From contig CAMGCA010000140.1 in assembly GCA_946011705.1 (NCBI GenBank), positions 1 through 5,656 on the forward strand: a stretch of DNA of 5,656 nucleotides. Reading direction: 5' to 3'. Positions within the stretch are counted from its first letter, which is position 1. Every line of letters starts with the position of its first letter. Below are positions 1 to 4,343 of this stretch, one piece after another. The position numbers were made by a program, and so were the translations under genes. The notes under the pieces were generated by a model, which had not been told where the DNA came from, made no database searches, and was given only the letters and a program-made list of their open reading frames with translations. Origin of the DNA: an uncultured Clostridia bacterium. GTDB lineage: Bacteria > Bacillota > Clostridia > Oscillospirales > Oscillospiraceae.

Positions 1-1
1 G

Positions 2-18
2 CCGCCAAATTCCAATTT
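2..18. repeat. 17-bp direct repeat, first copy (second at 101-117)
   Basis: CCGCCAAATTCCAATTT occurs here and again, identically, at 101-117, a spacing of 99 bp. In the second case it directly follows the hairpin of a core-plus-hairpin repeat unit. The window therefore probably opens at the tail of another unit lying to the left. The inner AAATTCCAATTT is a near-palindrome. No coding role is seen. Confidence 0.75.
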
Positions 19-34
19 TCGTAACAGCTTATGG

Positions 35-104
35 TCGAGGGGCCCAAAGGATGTACGAGGATGAACCAGAGTTCGTAACGCATTGCCCGCGGGGGCATCC
101 CCGC
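35..104. repeat. Core-plus-hairpin repeat, copy 1
   Basis: A 51-bp core (35-85) has an invariant left block starting TCGAGGGGCCCAAAGG (35-58), a variable middle of about 15 bp, and an invariant right end CGTAACGCATTG (74-85). After a 3-nt spacer comes an inverted repeat, GCGGGG (89-94) and CCCCGC (99-104), with a 4-nt loop. The same architecture recurs at 3183-3251 and 3255-3323, with identical core length and identical 3-nt offset but different hairpin sequences. It lies just upstream of the promoter at 139-168. It looks like a dispersed intergenic element rather than a gene; its function is unknown. Confidence 0.85.
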
Positions 105-138
105 CAAATTCCAATTTGTCGGCGTGCTGCGGCAATGG

Positions 139-168
139 TTGACATACCCGCTTTCTATCTGCTATGAT
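139..168 (+). promoter_or_regulatory. Sigma-70/SigA-type promoter of the 63-aa gene and LysR operon
   Basis: A perfect -35 TTGACA (139-144) and a near-perfect -10 TATGAT (163-168) are separated by 18 bp. Transcription should begin near 175, giving a leader of about 24 nt that carries the AAAGGAG ribosome binding site at 184-190. Confidence 0.85.
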
Positions 169-198
169 ACGTCCAAATGATGCAAAGGAGACTGGGTT

Positions 199-390
199 AT
201 GCCGAAAAGTACATTGATCGCGGACACCACCATGCAGGAGCGCGTTGAAATCGTGCGGCAGTGGATTCCGGAGGATGAGGCTATGGATGGCTGCGACATT
301 GACCTGTGGGAGTTCTACGACGACTACATCAAGGGAAAAAAGGAAATCGCCCAGTGCAACGCGGCCTTTGCGGAAACGTTGGGTTTTTGA
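199..390 (+). CDS. Small acidic protein of unknown function (63 aa)
   Basis: I do not recognise a named domain. The gene is supported by a strong promoter at 139-168 and a perfect AAAGGAG (184-190) eight bases before the ATG. The product is soluble and acidic, with no signal peptide or membrane segment. It opens with a short hydrophobic stretch (TLIADTTM, residues 5-12), followed by a predicted helix (ERVEIVRQW) and an acidic, aromatic part (DIDLWEFYDDYIKG, about residues 34-47). Two lone cysteines (about 32 and 53) do not form a CxxC. The start of the LysR gene lies 18 bp past its stop, so the two are very probably co-transcribed. I have a loose impression that short Clostridia proteins with a similar 'IADTTM.ER' opening exist, but cannot verify it. 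Possible roles include a partner of the regulator or an unrelated passenger. It is confident as a gene, unknown as to function. Confidence 0.8.
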   Translation: MPKSTLIADTTMQERVEIVRQWIPEDEAMDGCDIDLWEFYDDYIKGKKEIAQCNAAFAETLGF

Positions 391-408
391 CGGGAGAGGG
401 GAGCGGCT

Positions 409-1305
409 ATGGATCTTCGGGGACTGCATTATTTTTCTGTGGTGGCTGAGGAATTGAATTTTACCCGTGCCGCCCAACGGCTCAGCATGAGCCAGCCGCC
501 GCTGAGCAATCAGATTAAGGCGCTGGAAGAGGAATTGGGTACACCCCTCTTTCTGCGGGGCGGAAGAACGCTGCAATTGACGGAAGCGGGAAAGCTTCTC
601 TACCGCCGGGCGGCCCAGCTGCTGGATCTGGCGGAGCGAACCCGGGAAGAGGTGGGGTCCCTTGCCATGGGCTTGTCGGGTACTCTGTGCCTTGGCAGTG
701 TGGCGGGTCTGGCCCCCTTTCTTGCCGCCCGGTGGCTGGCGGGATTCCGGGAGGAATATCCGCTGGTGCGCTTTGAAATCGTCAACGGCAGCAGCGATGA
801 CATCATCGATCAGATTCAGCGGGGTTACATCGAGCTGGGGCTGATTGCCGCGCCCTATGACGATGAGCATCTGGAGGGCATCCCGGTGGGCAGCGAGCCC
901 TGGTGCGCGATTATGTCGGAACGGAATCCCCTGGCGGCGGAGCCGGACGCGCCCCTGCCGCTGAAGGAGCTGGCGGGCCAGCCCCTGATCGTGCCCCACC
1001 GCCGGTCCCGGGTGGACGAAATTCGCAGCTGGTTCCGCCAGGCCGGAGCGGAGCCGACCATCATCGGCGAGCATTCCAACTTTGTGGACGTGCTGGCTAT
1101 GGCCCACGCCGACGTGGGTATCAGCATCTTCCCCCAGACCGCCCCGGAGACTATGCCCGGCATCGTCTGCCGCCGGATTGTGGAGCCGTCCCATCAGGCA
1201 CGGTATCTGCTGGTGCGCAAGCGCAACGCCTCCATATCCGAATTGTCCCAGACCTTCCTGGATTTCGTTACCGATTGTTTGCAGGAAGAACAACTGGAAC
1301 CGTAA
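409..1305 (+). CDS. LysR-family transcriptional regulator
   Basis: This is a cytoplasmic DNA-binding regulator of the LysR type, at the usual family length (298 aa). Residues 1-60 form the winged helix-turn-helix: LHYFSVVAEELNFTRAAQRL, then SQPPLSNQIKALEEELG, then the wing LFLR and LTEAG, all highly typical. Residues of about 62-88 form the linker helix. About 90-292 form the two-lobed periplasmic-binding-protein-like effector domain, beginning near LCLGSVAGLAPFLAARWL. The start fits a purine-rich site (AGAGGGGAG, 395-403). It follows the 63-aa gene in an apparent operon and ends at a hairpin terminator at 1310-1344. The effector and target genes cannot be read from the sequence. A LysR-box-like dyad at 1643-1661, upstream of the twin peptide genes, is the best candidate site in the window. 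No such dyad was seen at its own promoter. Confidence 0.95.
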   Translation: MDLRGLHYFSVVAEELNFTRAAQRLSMSQPPLSNQIKALEEELGTPLFLRGGRTLQLTEAGKLLYRRAAQLLDLAERTREEVGSLAMGLSGTLCLGSVAGLAPFLAARWLAGFREEYPLVRFEIVNGSSDDIIDQIQRGYIELGLIAAPYDDEHLEGIPVGSEPWCAIMSERNPLAAEPDAPLPLKELAGQPLIVPHRRSRVDEIRSWFRQAGAEPTIIGEHSNFVDVLAMAHADVGISIFPQTAPETMPGIVCRRIVEPSHQARYLLVRKRNASISELSQTFLDFVTDCLQEEQLEP

Positions 1306-1309
1306 GAAT

Positions 1310-1344
1310 AACCCCGTCACTTGCATCAGCGAAGCGACGGGGTT
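1310..1344. terminator. Bidirectional hairpin terminator between LysR and peptide genes
   Basis: AACCCCGTC (1310-1318) pairs perfectly with GACGGGGTT (1336-1344). A further CTT/AAG pairing inside leaves a 9-nt loop. The T-rich tails are short (TTTATG on +, TTATTCTT on -), so strength may be moderate. It begins 4 bp past the LysR stop and lies downstream of the twin peptides on the other strand, so it can serve both converging transcripts. Confidence 0.75.
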
Positions 1345-1384
1345 TATGAATTATCCGTATTTGTCATTTGTATCCTCGCAACGA

Positions 1385-1447
1385 TCAATGCTTGAAAGTC
1401 TCGTAGTACTCTTCCAGCATGGCCTCGATCTTCTTAACGGCCTTCAT
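1385..1447 (-). CDS. 20-residue peptide, second of a tandem pair
   Basis: A 20-codon gene encodes MKAVKKIEAMLEEYYETFKH and ends in TGA. AAAGGAG (1455-1461) sits seven bases before the ATG. It is a paralogue of the gene at 1486-1548, lying 101 bp from it. Across 21 codons including the stop the two differ at eight bases. Seven changes are synonymous (Val4, Ala9, Glu13, Tyr15, Glu16, Thr17, Lys19) and only one alters the protein (Thr3 to Ala). The 38 bp between the genes shows no such similarity apart from the ribosome site. The peptide should form one amphipathic helix, with Val4, Ile7, Leu11, Tyr14/15 and Phe18 on one face and charged residues on the other. It has no Cys, Gly or signal peptide. 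No family is recognised. The selection pattern argues strongly for translation; the role is unknown. Confidence 0.8.
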   Translation of the reverse strand: MKAVKKIEAMLEEYYETFKH

Positions 1448-1485
1448 AGAAAAGCTCCTTTCGTATTTTGTGGTTCAGCGGGCGA

Positions 1486-1548
1486 TCAATGTTTGAAGGT
1501 TTCATAGTATTCTTCCAGCATAGCCTCGATCTTCTTGACGGTCTTCAT
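1486..1548 (-). CDS. 20-residue peptide, first of a tandem pair
   Basis: This 20-codon gene encodes MKTVKKIEAMLEEYYETFKH with a TGA stop. AAAGGAG (1557-1563) sits eight bases before the ATG. It is promoter-proximal in the pair, about 35 nt after the predicted start of transcription from the TATAAT at 1590-1595. It differs from the downstream copy by one residue (Thr3 versus Ala3) despite eight base changes, a sign of purifying selection on the peptide. Its lysines and glutamates nearly balance, and a heptad-like hydrophobic stripe suggests a short helix that could bind a protein or a membrane surface. Without a leader or cysteines it is not an obvious secreted pheromone or disulfide bacteriocin. 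A RiPP precursor is conceivable, but no modification enzyme is in view. The function is unknown. Confidence 0.8.
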   Translation of the reverse strand: MKTVKKIEAMLEEYYETFKH

Positions 1549-1589
1549 AGGGACATCTCCTTTCGGCTTGGTGTTTCGTTCTTTCTGGT

Positions 1590-1618
1590 ATTATAATAAT
1601 ACAGGTATAGCGAAAAGT
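1590..1618 (-). promoter_or_regulatory. Promoter of the twin peptide genes
   Basis: On the - strand a perfect -10 TATAAT (1595 to 1590) lies upstream of the peptide genes. At 17-bp spacing the -35 region reads ACTTTT, which is poor. A strong -10 with a weak -35 fits a promoter that needs an activator. Transcription would start near 1583. The surrounding DNA is AT-rich, unlike the neighbouring genes. Confidence 0.6.
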
Positions 1619-1642
1619 AAAATACTAAAAATATGGGAGATG

Positions 1643-1661
1643 CTATATCGTTTTGATATAG
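1643..1661. promoter_or_regulatory. Perfect dyad with LysR-box geometry
   Basis: CTATATC (1643-1649) and GATATAG (1655-1661) form a perfect 7-bp inverted repeat around a 5-bp centre. It contains T-N11-A (T1646, A1658) within an interrupted dyad, the loose consensus for LysR-family recognition sites. The centre at 1652 is about 69 bp upstream of the predicted peptide start site, close to the typical -65 position of such sites. The link to the LysR gene at 409-1305 is inference. An RNA hairpin is an alternative, but the site lies beyond the cbiM terminator. Confidence 0.5.
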
Positions 1662-1672
1662 TAATGGAGTGC

Positions 1673-1702
1673 AAAAAAGGAGGCATCCGCTAGGATGCCT
1701 CC
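1673..1702 (-). terminator. Rho-independent terminator of cbiM
   Basis: A perfect 10-bp stem, GGAGGCATCC (1679-1688) and GGATGCCTCC (1693-1702), closes a 4-nt loop. On the - strand it is followed by six T residues (A tract at 1673-1678 on +). It lies 15 bp past the cbiM stop codon and should end that transcript efficiently, making cbiM a single-gene unit. Confidence 0.93.
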
Positions 1703-1717
1703 GAAGATGGTATGGGG

Positions 1718-2776
1718 TTAGGTGTTGACCGCCGCTTTGCGCTTGCGGAAGAAGCCGCCGGCCATACACACCAGCACCGCCGCGCCCGCCACAATGGCGC
1801 TGCCCAGCAGGCCGGAAACGCTGGTGCCCGCCGCGCTGTCGCTGTCTGCAAAGGCGTAATCCGGCAGGAAGGCAGTCCTTTCCTGAATGGATCCGGCCAC
1901 CTCGGCTGCGCCGCTGGAAACGCCGTAGCTTTCCTCGTCCAGACCCATATTTTCGCTGTAGCCGGACTCGGCATTGCCGAACATGGACCATTCCAGACCA
2001 TCGGGATTGCCGCTGGCAAACAGGCTCAGGCCGCCGCCGACGATGGCCACCACAACCGCCAGAATTACCAGTGTGGTTTTCAGGGAGTATTTGCCCGCGT
2101 CCTTGCCGGCGGCGTTCACATCCATCAGCAGCTCAGGCCGGGCCTCATAGACGAACACCAGAACGGCGGAGGTGATCAGGCCTTCCACCAGACCGATGGC
2201 CAGATGGATGGGCTGCATGATGCCCACGAAGGCGCCGAAGGGCAGCTCGGTGATGCCGGAAGCGGTGGTTTCCAGAACCACGGAGAAGGCGCCCAGCTGC
2301 AAGGTCAGCACGCATCCAAGGATGGAAGCCAGCGTGATTTTAGCCCGGGCAGCGCCCCTGGAGGCGCCGAAGAGCTTGCTCCTCATAATTGGCCTCCATA
2401 GCAAATAGTACCCCACGAAGCACCCATAGAAGGCCATATTCCAGCAGTTGGCGCCCAGAGCAAGCAATCCTCCGTCGGCGAAGAACAGGGCCTGAATGGC
2501 GAGAATCACCACCATGGACAGGAAGCCCGCCTGAGGCCCCAGCAGAGCGGTGAGCATCATGCCGCCGCACAGGTGGCCGGAGGAGCCGGTGCCGGGGATG
2601 GTGTAGTTGATCATCTGCCCGGCGAAGACCAGAGCGGAAGTCACGGCCATGGTGGGGAGCTTGGCGGTAGTTTCGTCTTTTCTGAGGGTTTTCACGGAAG
2701 CGCCAACAGTCACCGCGGAAGCGGCGTACATGGTGGCGGCAACCGCCGGAGCCAGCAACGCGTCTGCCATATGCAT
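1718..2776 (-). CDS. cbiM: CbiM-type cobalt/nickel permease with C-terminal PDGLE region
   Basis: This is the substrate-binding membrane subunit of an energy-coupling-factor Co2+/Ni2+ transporter. I place the start at 2776, giving 352 aa that begin MHMADALLAP. In CbiM/NikM proteins the amino-terminal Met-His binds the metal, and GAGGTG (2784-2789) lies seven bases before this ATG. The in-frame ATG at 2791 overlaps that ribosome site and would bury the ligand. Residues 1 to about 215 are CbiM, with the GTGSSGHLCGG segment carrying the likely third ligand His68 and several hydrophobic helices. After a short linker, about 235-345 resembles the PDGLE/CbiN-like domain: a helix, an external loop with PDGLE (258-262) and FLPDYAF, a second helix (about 322-342), then an RKRK cytoplasmic end. 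The partners CbiQ and CbiO are absent; a terminator follows at 1673-1702. Whether it uses ECF parts encoded elsewhere or works alone is unknown. Metal choice (Co or Ni) is not decided by sequence. Confidence 0.92.
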   Translation of the reverse strand: MHMADALLAPAVAATMYAASAVTVGASVKTLRKDETTAKLPTMAVTSALVFAGQMINYTIPGTGSSGHLCGGMMLTALLGPQAGFLSMVVILAIQALFFADGGLLALGANCWNMAFYGCFVGYYLLWRPIMRSKLFGASRGAARAKITLASILGCVLTLQLGAFSVVLETTASGITELPFGAFVGIMQPIHLAIGLVEGLITSAVLVFVYEARPELLMDVNAAGKDAGKYSLKTTLVILAVVVAIVGGGLSLFASGNPDGLEWSMFGNAESGYSENMGLDEESYGVSSGAAEVAGSIQERTAFLPDYAFADSDSAAGTSVSGLLGSAIVAGAAVLVCMAGGFFRKRKAAVNT

Positions 2777-2808
2777 AGGAATGCACCTCATTTCTGTTTG
2801 ATGGCCTT

Positions 2809-2837
2809 ATTATAGCAGAGCCATATTTTTGACGGAA
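2809..2837 (-). promoter_or_regulatory. Promoter of cbiM (extended -10)
   Basis: On the - strand TATAAT (2814 to 2809) is preceded by TGC, giving an extended -10. A weak -35 TTCCGT (2837 to 2832) is placed 17 bp upstream. Transcription would begin near 2802, leaving a leader of only about 25 nt. That is too short for a cobalamin or NiCo riboswitch, so any metal control would have to be by a protein. Confidence 0.65.
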
Positions 2838-2838
2838 G

Positions 2839-2850
2839 CCCCCCGGGGGG
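2839..2850. repeat. 12-bp perfect palindrome CCCCCCGGGGGG
   Basis: Six C residues followed by six G residues form a self-complementary site immediately upstream of the cbiM -35 region and between the two divergent promoters. It resembles the C/G-rich tip of the MITE-like element at 2939-3135, so it may be an operator or a remnant of such an element. Confidence 0.5.
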
Positions 2851-2881
2851 ATGAAATTTTGAAAATATTTTGCAAGAGATA

Positions 2882-2909
2882 TTGCAATGCAGTACAGGCG
2901 CGATATAAT
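2882..2909 (+). promoter_or_regulatory. Candidate + strand promoter facing the protease gene
   Basis: TTGCAA (2882-2887) and a perfect TATAAT (2904-2909) lie 16 bp apart. The first gene downstream is the PrsW-like protease, whose start is about 456 nt from the expected start of transcription near 2916. The palindromic element and the repeat copies lie between. No better promoter was seen closer to the gene. Confidence 0.5.
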
Positions 2910-2938
2910 TAGGGAAAGAACAATTTATCTGAGTAATA

Positions 2939-3135
2939 CCTTCCCCGGGGGGGGAAGGTGGCCAAGCGATAGCGAGGTCGGATGAGGATCGGCGAAATGT
3001 ACCGATTACGAATGCAGTTCGTAAAAAAGGTACTATTTTGAAGACTGTACCTTCTTATTCAACTGCATTTCGCGTTCTGAGGTGTCGCCGTTCCTCATCC
3101 GCCCCCTTCGGGGGCACCTTCCCCCCGGGAGAAGG
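2939..3135. mobile_element. MITE-like nested palindromic element (~197 bp, non-coding)
   Basis: The left end (2939-2987, starting CCTTCCCCGGGG) and right end (3093-3135, ending GGGAGAAGG) are imperfect terminal inverted repeats, both running into GGATGAGG on their own strand. The symmetry continues inward: CGGCGA (2990-2995) with TCGCCG (3085-3090), AATGCAGTT (3011-3019) with AACTGCATT (3061-3069), and AAGGTAC (3027-3033) with GTACCTT (3047-3053). The two innermost stems are separated by 7 nt on each side. GCGAAATG (2992-2999) could alternatively pair with CATTTCGC (3066-3073). There is no open reading frame of note and no transposase. I found no clear target-site duplication, so the ends are approximate. 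A miniature inverted-repeat element or a large structured RNA would both fit. Confidence 0.7.
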
Positions 3136-3182
3136 CATTGGTACACTAAAGGACAATTTACTACTTTTTTGAGCAGTCCAAG

Positions 3183-3251
3183 TCGAGGGGCCCAAAGGAT
3201 GTACGATGACCACCCAGCGTCCGTAACGCATTGTCAGCGGCCACTGGCCGC
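3183..3251. repeat. Core-plus-hairpin repeat, copy 2
   Basis: The 51-bp core (3183-3233) is identical to copy 1 over its first 24 bp and its last 12 bp (CGTAACGCATTG), and differs mostly in the middle. After a 3-nt spacer follows GCGGCCA (3237-3243) and TGGCCGC (3245-3251), a perfect inverted repeat with a 1-bp centre. The preceding stretch 3136-3182 is AT-rich and shows nothing recognisable. Confidence 0.85.
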
Positions 3252-3254
3252 CAT

Positions 3255-3323
3255 TCGAGGGGCCCAAAGGATGTACGATAACTACCCAGTGTTCGTAACG
3301 CATTGGCAGGCCGCCCTGCGGCC
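3255..3323. repeat. Core-plus-hairpin repeat, copy 3
   Basis: The core 3255-3305 matches copies 1 and 2 in both invariant blocks and in length. It lies in tandem with copy 2 at a 72-bp spacing. After 3 nt comes GGCCGC (3309-3314) and GCGGCC (3318-3323) with a 3-nt loop. Confidence 0.85.
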
Positions 3324-3348
3324 CGCATTGTCAGCGGCGGCTCGCCGC
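3324..3348. repeat. Partial repeat: right end plus hairpin only
   Basis: CGCATTGTCAGCGG (3324-3337) repeats 3227-3240 of copy 2 exactly. After CATTG (3326-3330) and a 3-nt spacer comes GCGGCG (3334-3339) and CGCCGC (3343-3348). The left part of the core is missing, so this is a truncated unit. It ends only 24 bp before the protease start codon and abuts its ribosome binding site. Confidence 0.75.
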
Positions 3349-3371
3349 ACTGAAAGGGGTCGTGATAAACC

Positions 3372-4106
3372 ATGTTCTATTTTCCTCTGATCTGGGCCAG
3401 CCCGGTATTTTACCTGATGGCGATTTATGTTCTGGCGGCGATTCTGCCTGCCATTTTTCTCATGCGCTATGTGTATAAGCAGGACAAAATCGAGCGGGAG
3501 CCGACGCACCTGCTGGTCAGCCTCATCGGCAAGGGCATTCTGGCGGCGCTGGCGGCAATCGTTTTGGAGCTGCTGGGCCAGTCCATTCTAAACGCGCTGG
3601 TGGAACCGGAGAACCCGAATTATGTCTACCTCATGGCCTTTCTGGTGGTGGCGGCTGTGGAGGAGGGGACGAAATTCTTCTTCCTGTACCGCTGTACATG
3701 GCGTGATCCCAATTTCAATTACCGCTTTGACGCCATTCTTTATGCGGTATTCGTCTCTTTGGGCTTCGCTGCCTTTGAGAACGTGAAATATGTATTCAGC
3801 TACGGCCTGTCCGTGGCATTGCCCAGAGCAATCCTCGCGGTGCCGGGGCACATGGGCTTTGCGGTGTTCATGGGCGTTTTCTATGGAAGGGCCAAGCGCT
3901 GCCACGACTGGGGCAATGGATTTGGCTGTAAAGTGAATCTGATCCTGAGCTATCTGTTCCCCGTGTTCCTTCACGGGGTCTACGACACCTGCTGTATGCT
4001 GGGAACCAACCGCTCCACGCTGGTATTTGTGGCCTTTGTGCTGGCCATGTACCTGATCGTTTTTCGTCTCATCCGCCGGGAATCCAGAACCGATGGGCCG
4101 GTTTAG
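3372..4106 (+). CDS. PrsW-family intramembrane protease
   Basis: This is a 244-aa polytopic membrane protein with the PrsW/glutamic-type intramembrane protease signature. Visible motifs are EEGTK (Glu97, Glu98, Lys101) in a membrane segment, FENVKY (Phe135, Glu136, Tyr140), His160 in PGHMGFAVFMG, and HGVYD (His201, Asp205). About seven hydrophobic segments are apparent: roughly 11-32, 48-72, 84-106, 121-145, 150-171, 188-207 and 215-234. A basic RLIRRESR tail follows. In Bacillus, PrsW cuts the anti-sigma factor RsiW; other family members have unknown substrates. No sigma or anti-sigma gene is in the window, so the substrate is not known here. The ribosome site is AAAGGGG (3353-3359), 12 bases before the ATG and so a little distant. 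It is preceded by repeats and followed, 263 bp later on the same strand, by gltB, which has its own promoter. Confidence 0.88.
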   Translation: MFYFPLIWASPVFYLMAIYVLAAILPAIFLMRYVYKQDKIEREPTHLLVSLIGKGILAALAAIVLELLGQSILNALVEPENPNYVYLMAFLVVAAVEEGTKFFFLYRCTWRDPNFNYRFDAILYAVFVSLGFAAFENVKYVFSYGLSVALPRAILAVPGHMGFAVFMGVFYGRAKRCHDWGNGFGCKVNLILSYLFPVFLHGVYDTCCMLGTNRSTLVFVAFVLAMYLIVFRLIRRESRTDGPV

Positions 4107-4211
4107 GCGGGATTTTGGCGGAGCCATGTGCGTATTCTTGACGATTTGCCATAAGAATCCGGCCTGATTGGGTGCCGGAAATGTGAAAATCGGGGAAACA
4201 AAAATTCCCTA
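4107..4211 (+). other. Intergenic stretch after the protease, with short inverted repeats
   Basis: No gene is visible here. There are three small inverted repeats: ATTCTT/AAGAAT (4134-4139, 4153-4158), CCGGC/GCCGG (4159-4163, 4174-4178) and GGGAA/TTCCC (4193-4197, 4205-4209). None is followed by a T tract on the + strand, so no convincing terminator for the protease was found. The last repeat directly abuts the gltB -35 element and could be an operator. Confidence 0.4.
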
Positions 4212-4240
4212 TTGTAAAAAATGTCAGATTGTGTTATAGT
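4212..4240 (+). promoter_or_regulatory. Promoter of gltB (extended -10)
   Basis: TTGTAA (4212-4217) and TATAGT (4235-4240) are 17 bp apart, and TG at 4232-4233 makes an extended -10. Transcription should begin near 4247, giving a leader of about 123 nt that opens almost directly into the hairpin at 4254-4298. Confidence 0.75.
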
Positions 4241-4253
4241 ATTGCCGAGAACA

Positions 4254-4306
4254 ATGGCGTTCCCAGTTGGACAAGTGCGTCCAATTTGGGGACGTCATAT
4301 TTTTTT
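4254..4306 (+). terminator. Terminator-like hairpin in the gltB leader (probable attenuator)
   Basis: ATGGCGTT (4254-4261) pairs with GACGTCAT (4291-4298), CCCA (4262-4265) with TGGG (4287-4290), and GTTGGAC (4266-4272) with GTCCAAT (4279-4285). Together these give about 19 pairs, including a few G-U pairs, with one bulged base and the 6-nt loop AAGTGC. Seven T residues follow at 4300-4306. This has intrinsic-terminator form but stands between the gltB promoter and its start codon, with no other promoter downstream. It is therefore most simply a conditional terminator controlling glutamate synthase. The anti-terminating signal is not evident. Confidence 0.75.
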
Positions 4307-4310
4307 CATC

Positions 4311-4343
4311 CCCGCGGCCCGGACGGCAGCTCTGGCACGCGGG
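4311..4343 (+). promoter_or_regulatory. Second hairpin in the gltB leader
   Basis: CCCGCG (4311-4316) and CGCGGG (4338-4343) form a 6-bp GC stem with a 21-nt loop. The stem ends 13 bp before the AGGAG ribosome site (4357-4361). TCCCC (4309-4313) could alternatively pair with GGGGA (4288-4292) in the terminator stem. It may be part of a switch or simply spacer structure. Confidence 0.35.

Noticed and set aside
1545..1991. 148-aa - strand frame spanning the end of cbiM and the peptide region
   Set aside because: It is out of frame with cbiM, crosses the strong terminator at 1673-1702, and has shadow-type composition.
1712..2401. 229-aa + strand frame opposite cbiM
   Set aside because: Its Gly/His/Gln-rich composition is typical of the antisense of a membrane protein gene. 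It has no promoter or family resemblance, and cbiM on the other strand is unmistakable.
2776..2791. Upstream ATG (2791) as the start of cbiM
   Set aside because: It overlaps the GAGGTG ribosome site and would place five residues before the Met-His pair that must be N-terminal for metal binding in this family.
2777..2802. Cobalamin or NiCo riboswitch before cbiM
   Set aside because: The predicted leader is only about 25 nt, far too short for either.
3055..3303. 82-aa open frame on the - strand through the repeats and palindromic element
   Set aside because: It consists entirely of repeat copies and the right end of the MITE-like element, and has no ribosome binding site. The open frame follows from the GC-rich repeat sequence.
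3183..3348. CRISPR-like array
   Set aside because: There are too few units and the spacers are palindromic rather than unique. Another copy lies 3 kb away, and there is no cas gene. It is better explained as a structured dispersed repeat.
4273..4278. Canonical ANTAR hexaloop in the gltB leader
   Set aside because: The loop AAGTGC has A at position 1 but T instead of G at position 4, and no clear partner hairpin was found. Kept only as a hypothesis within the attenuator finding.
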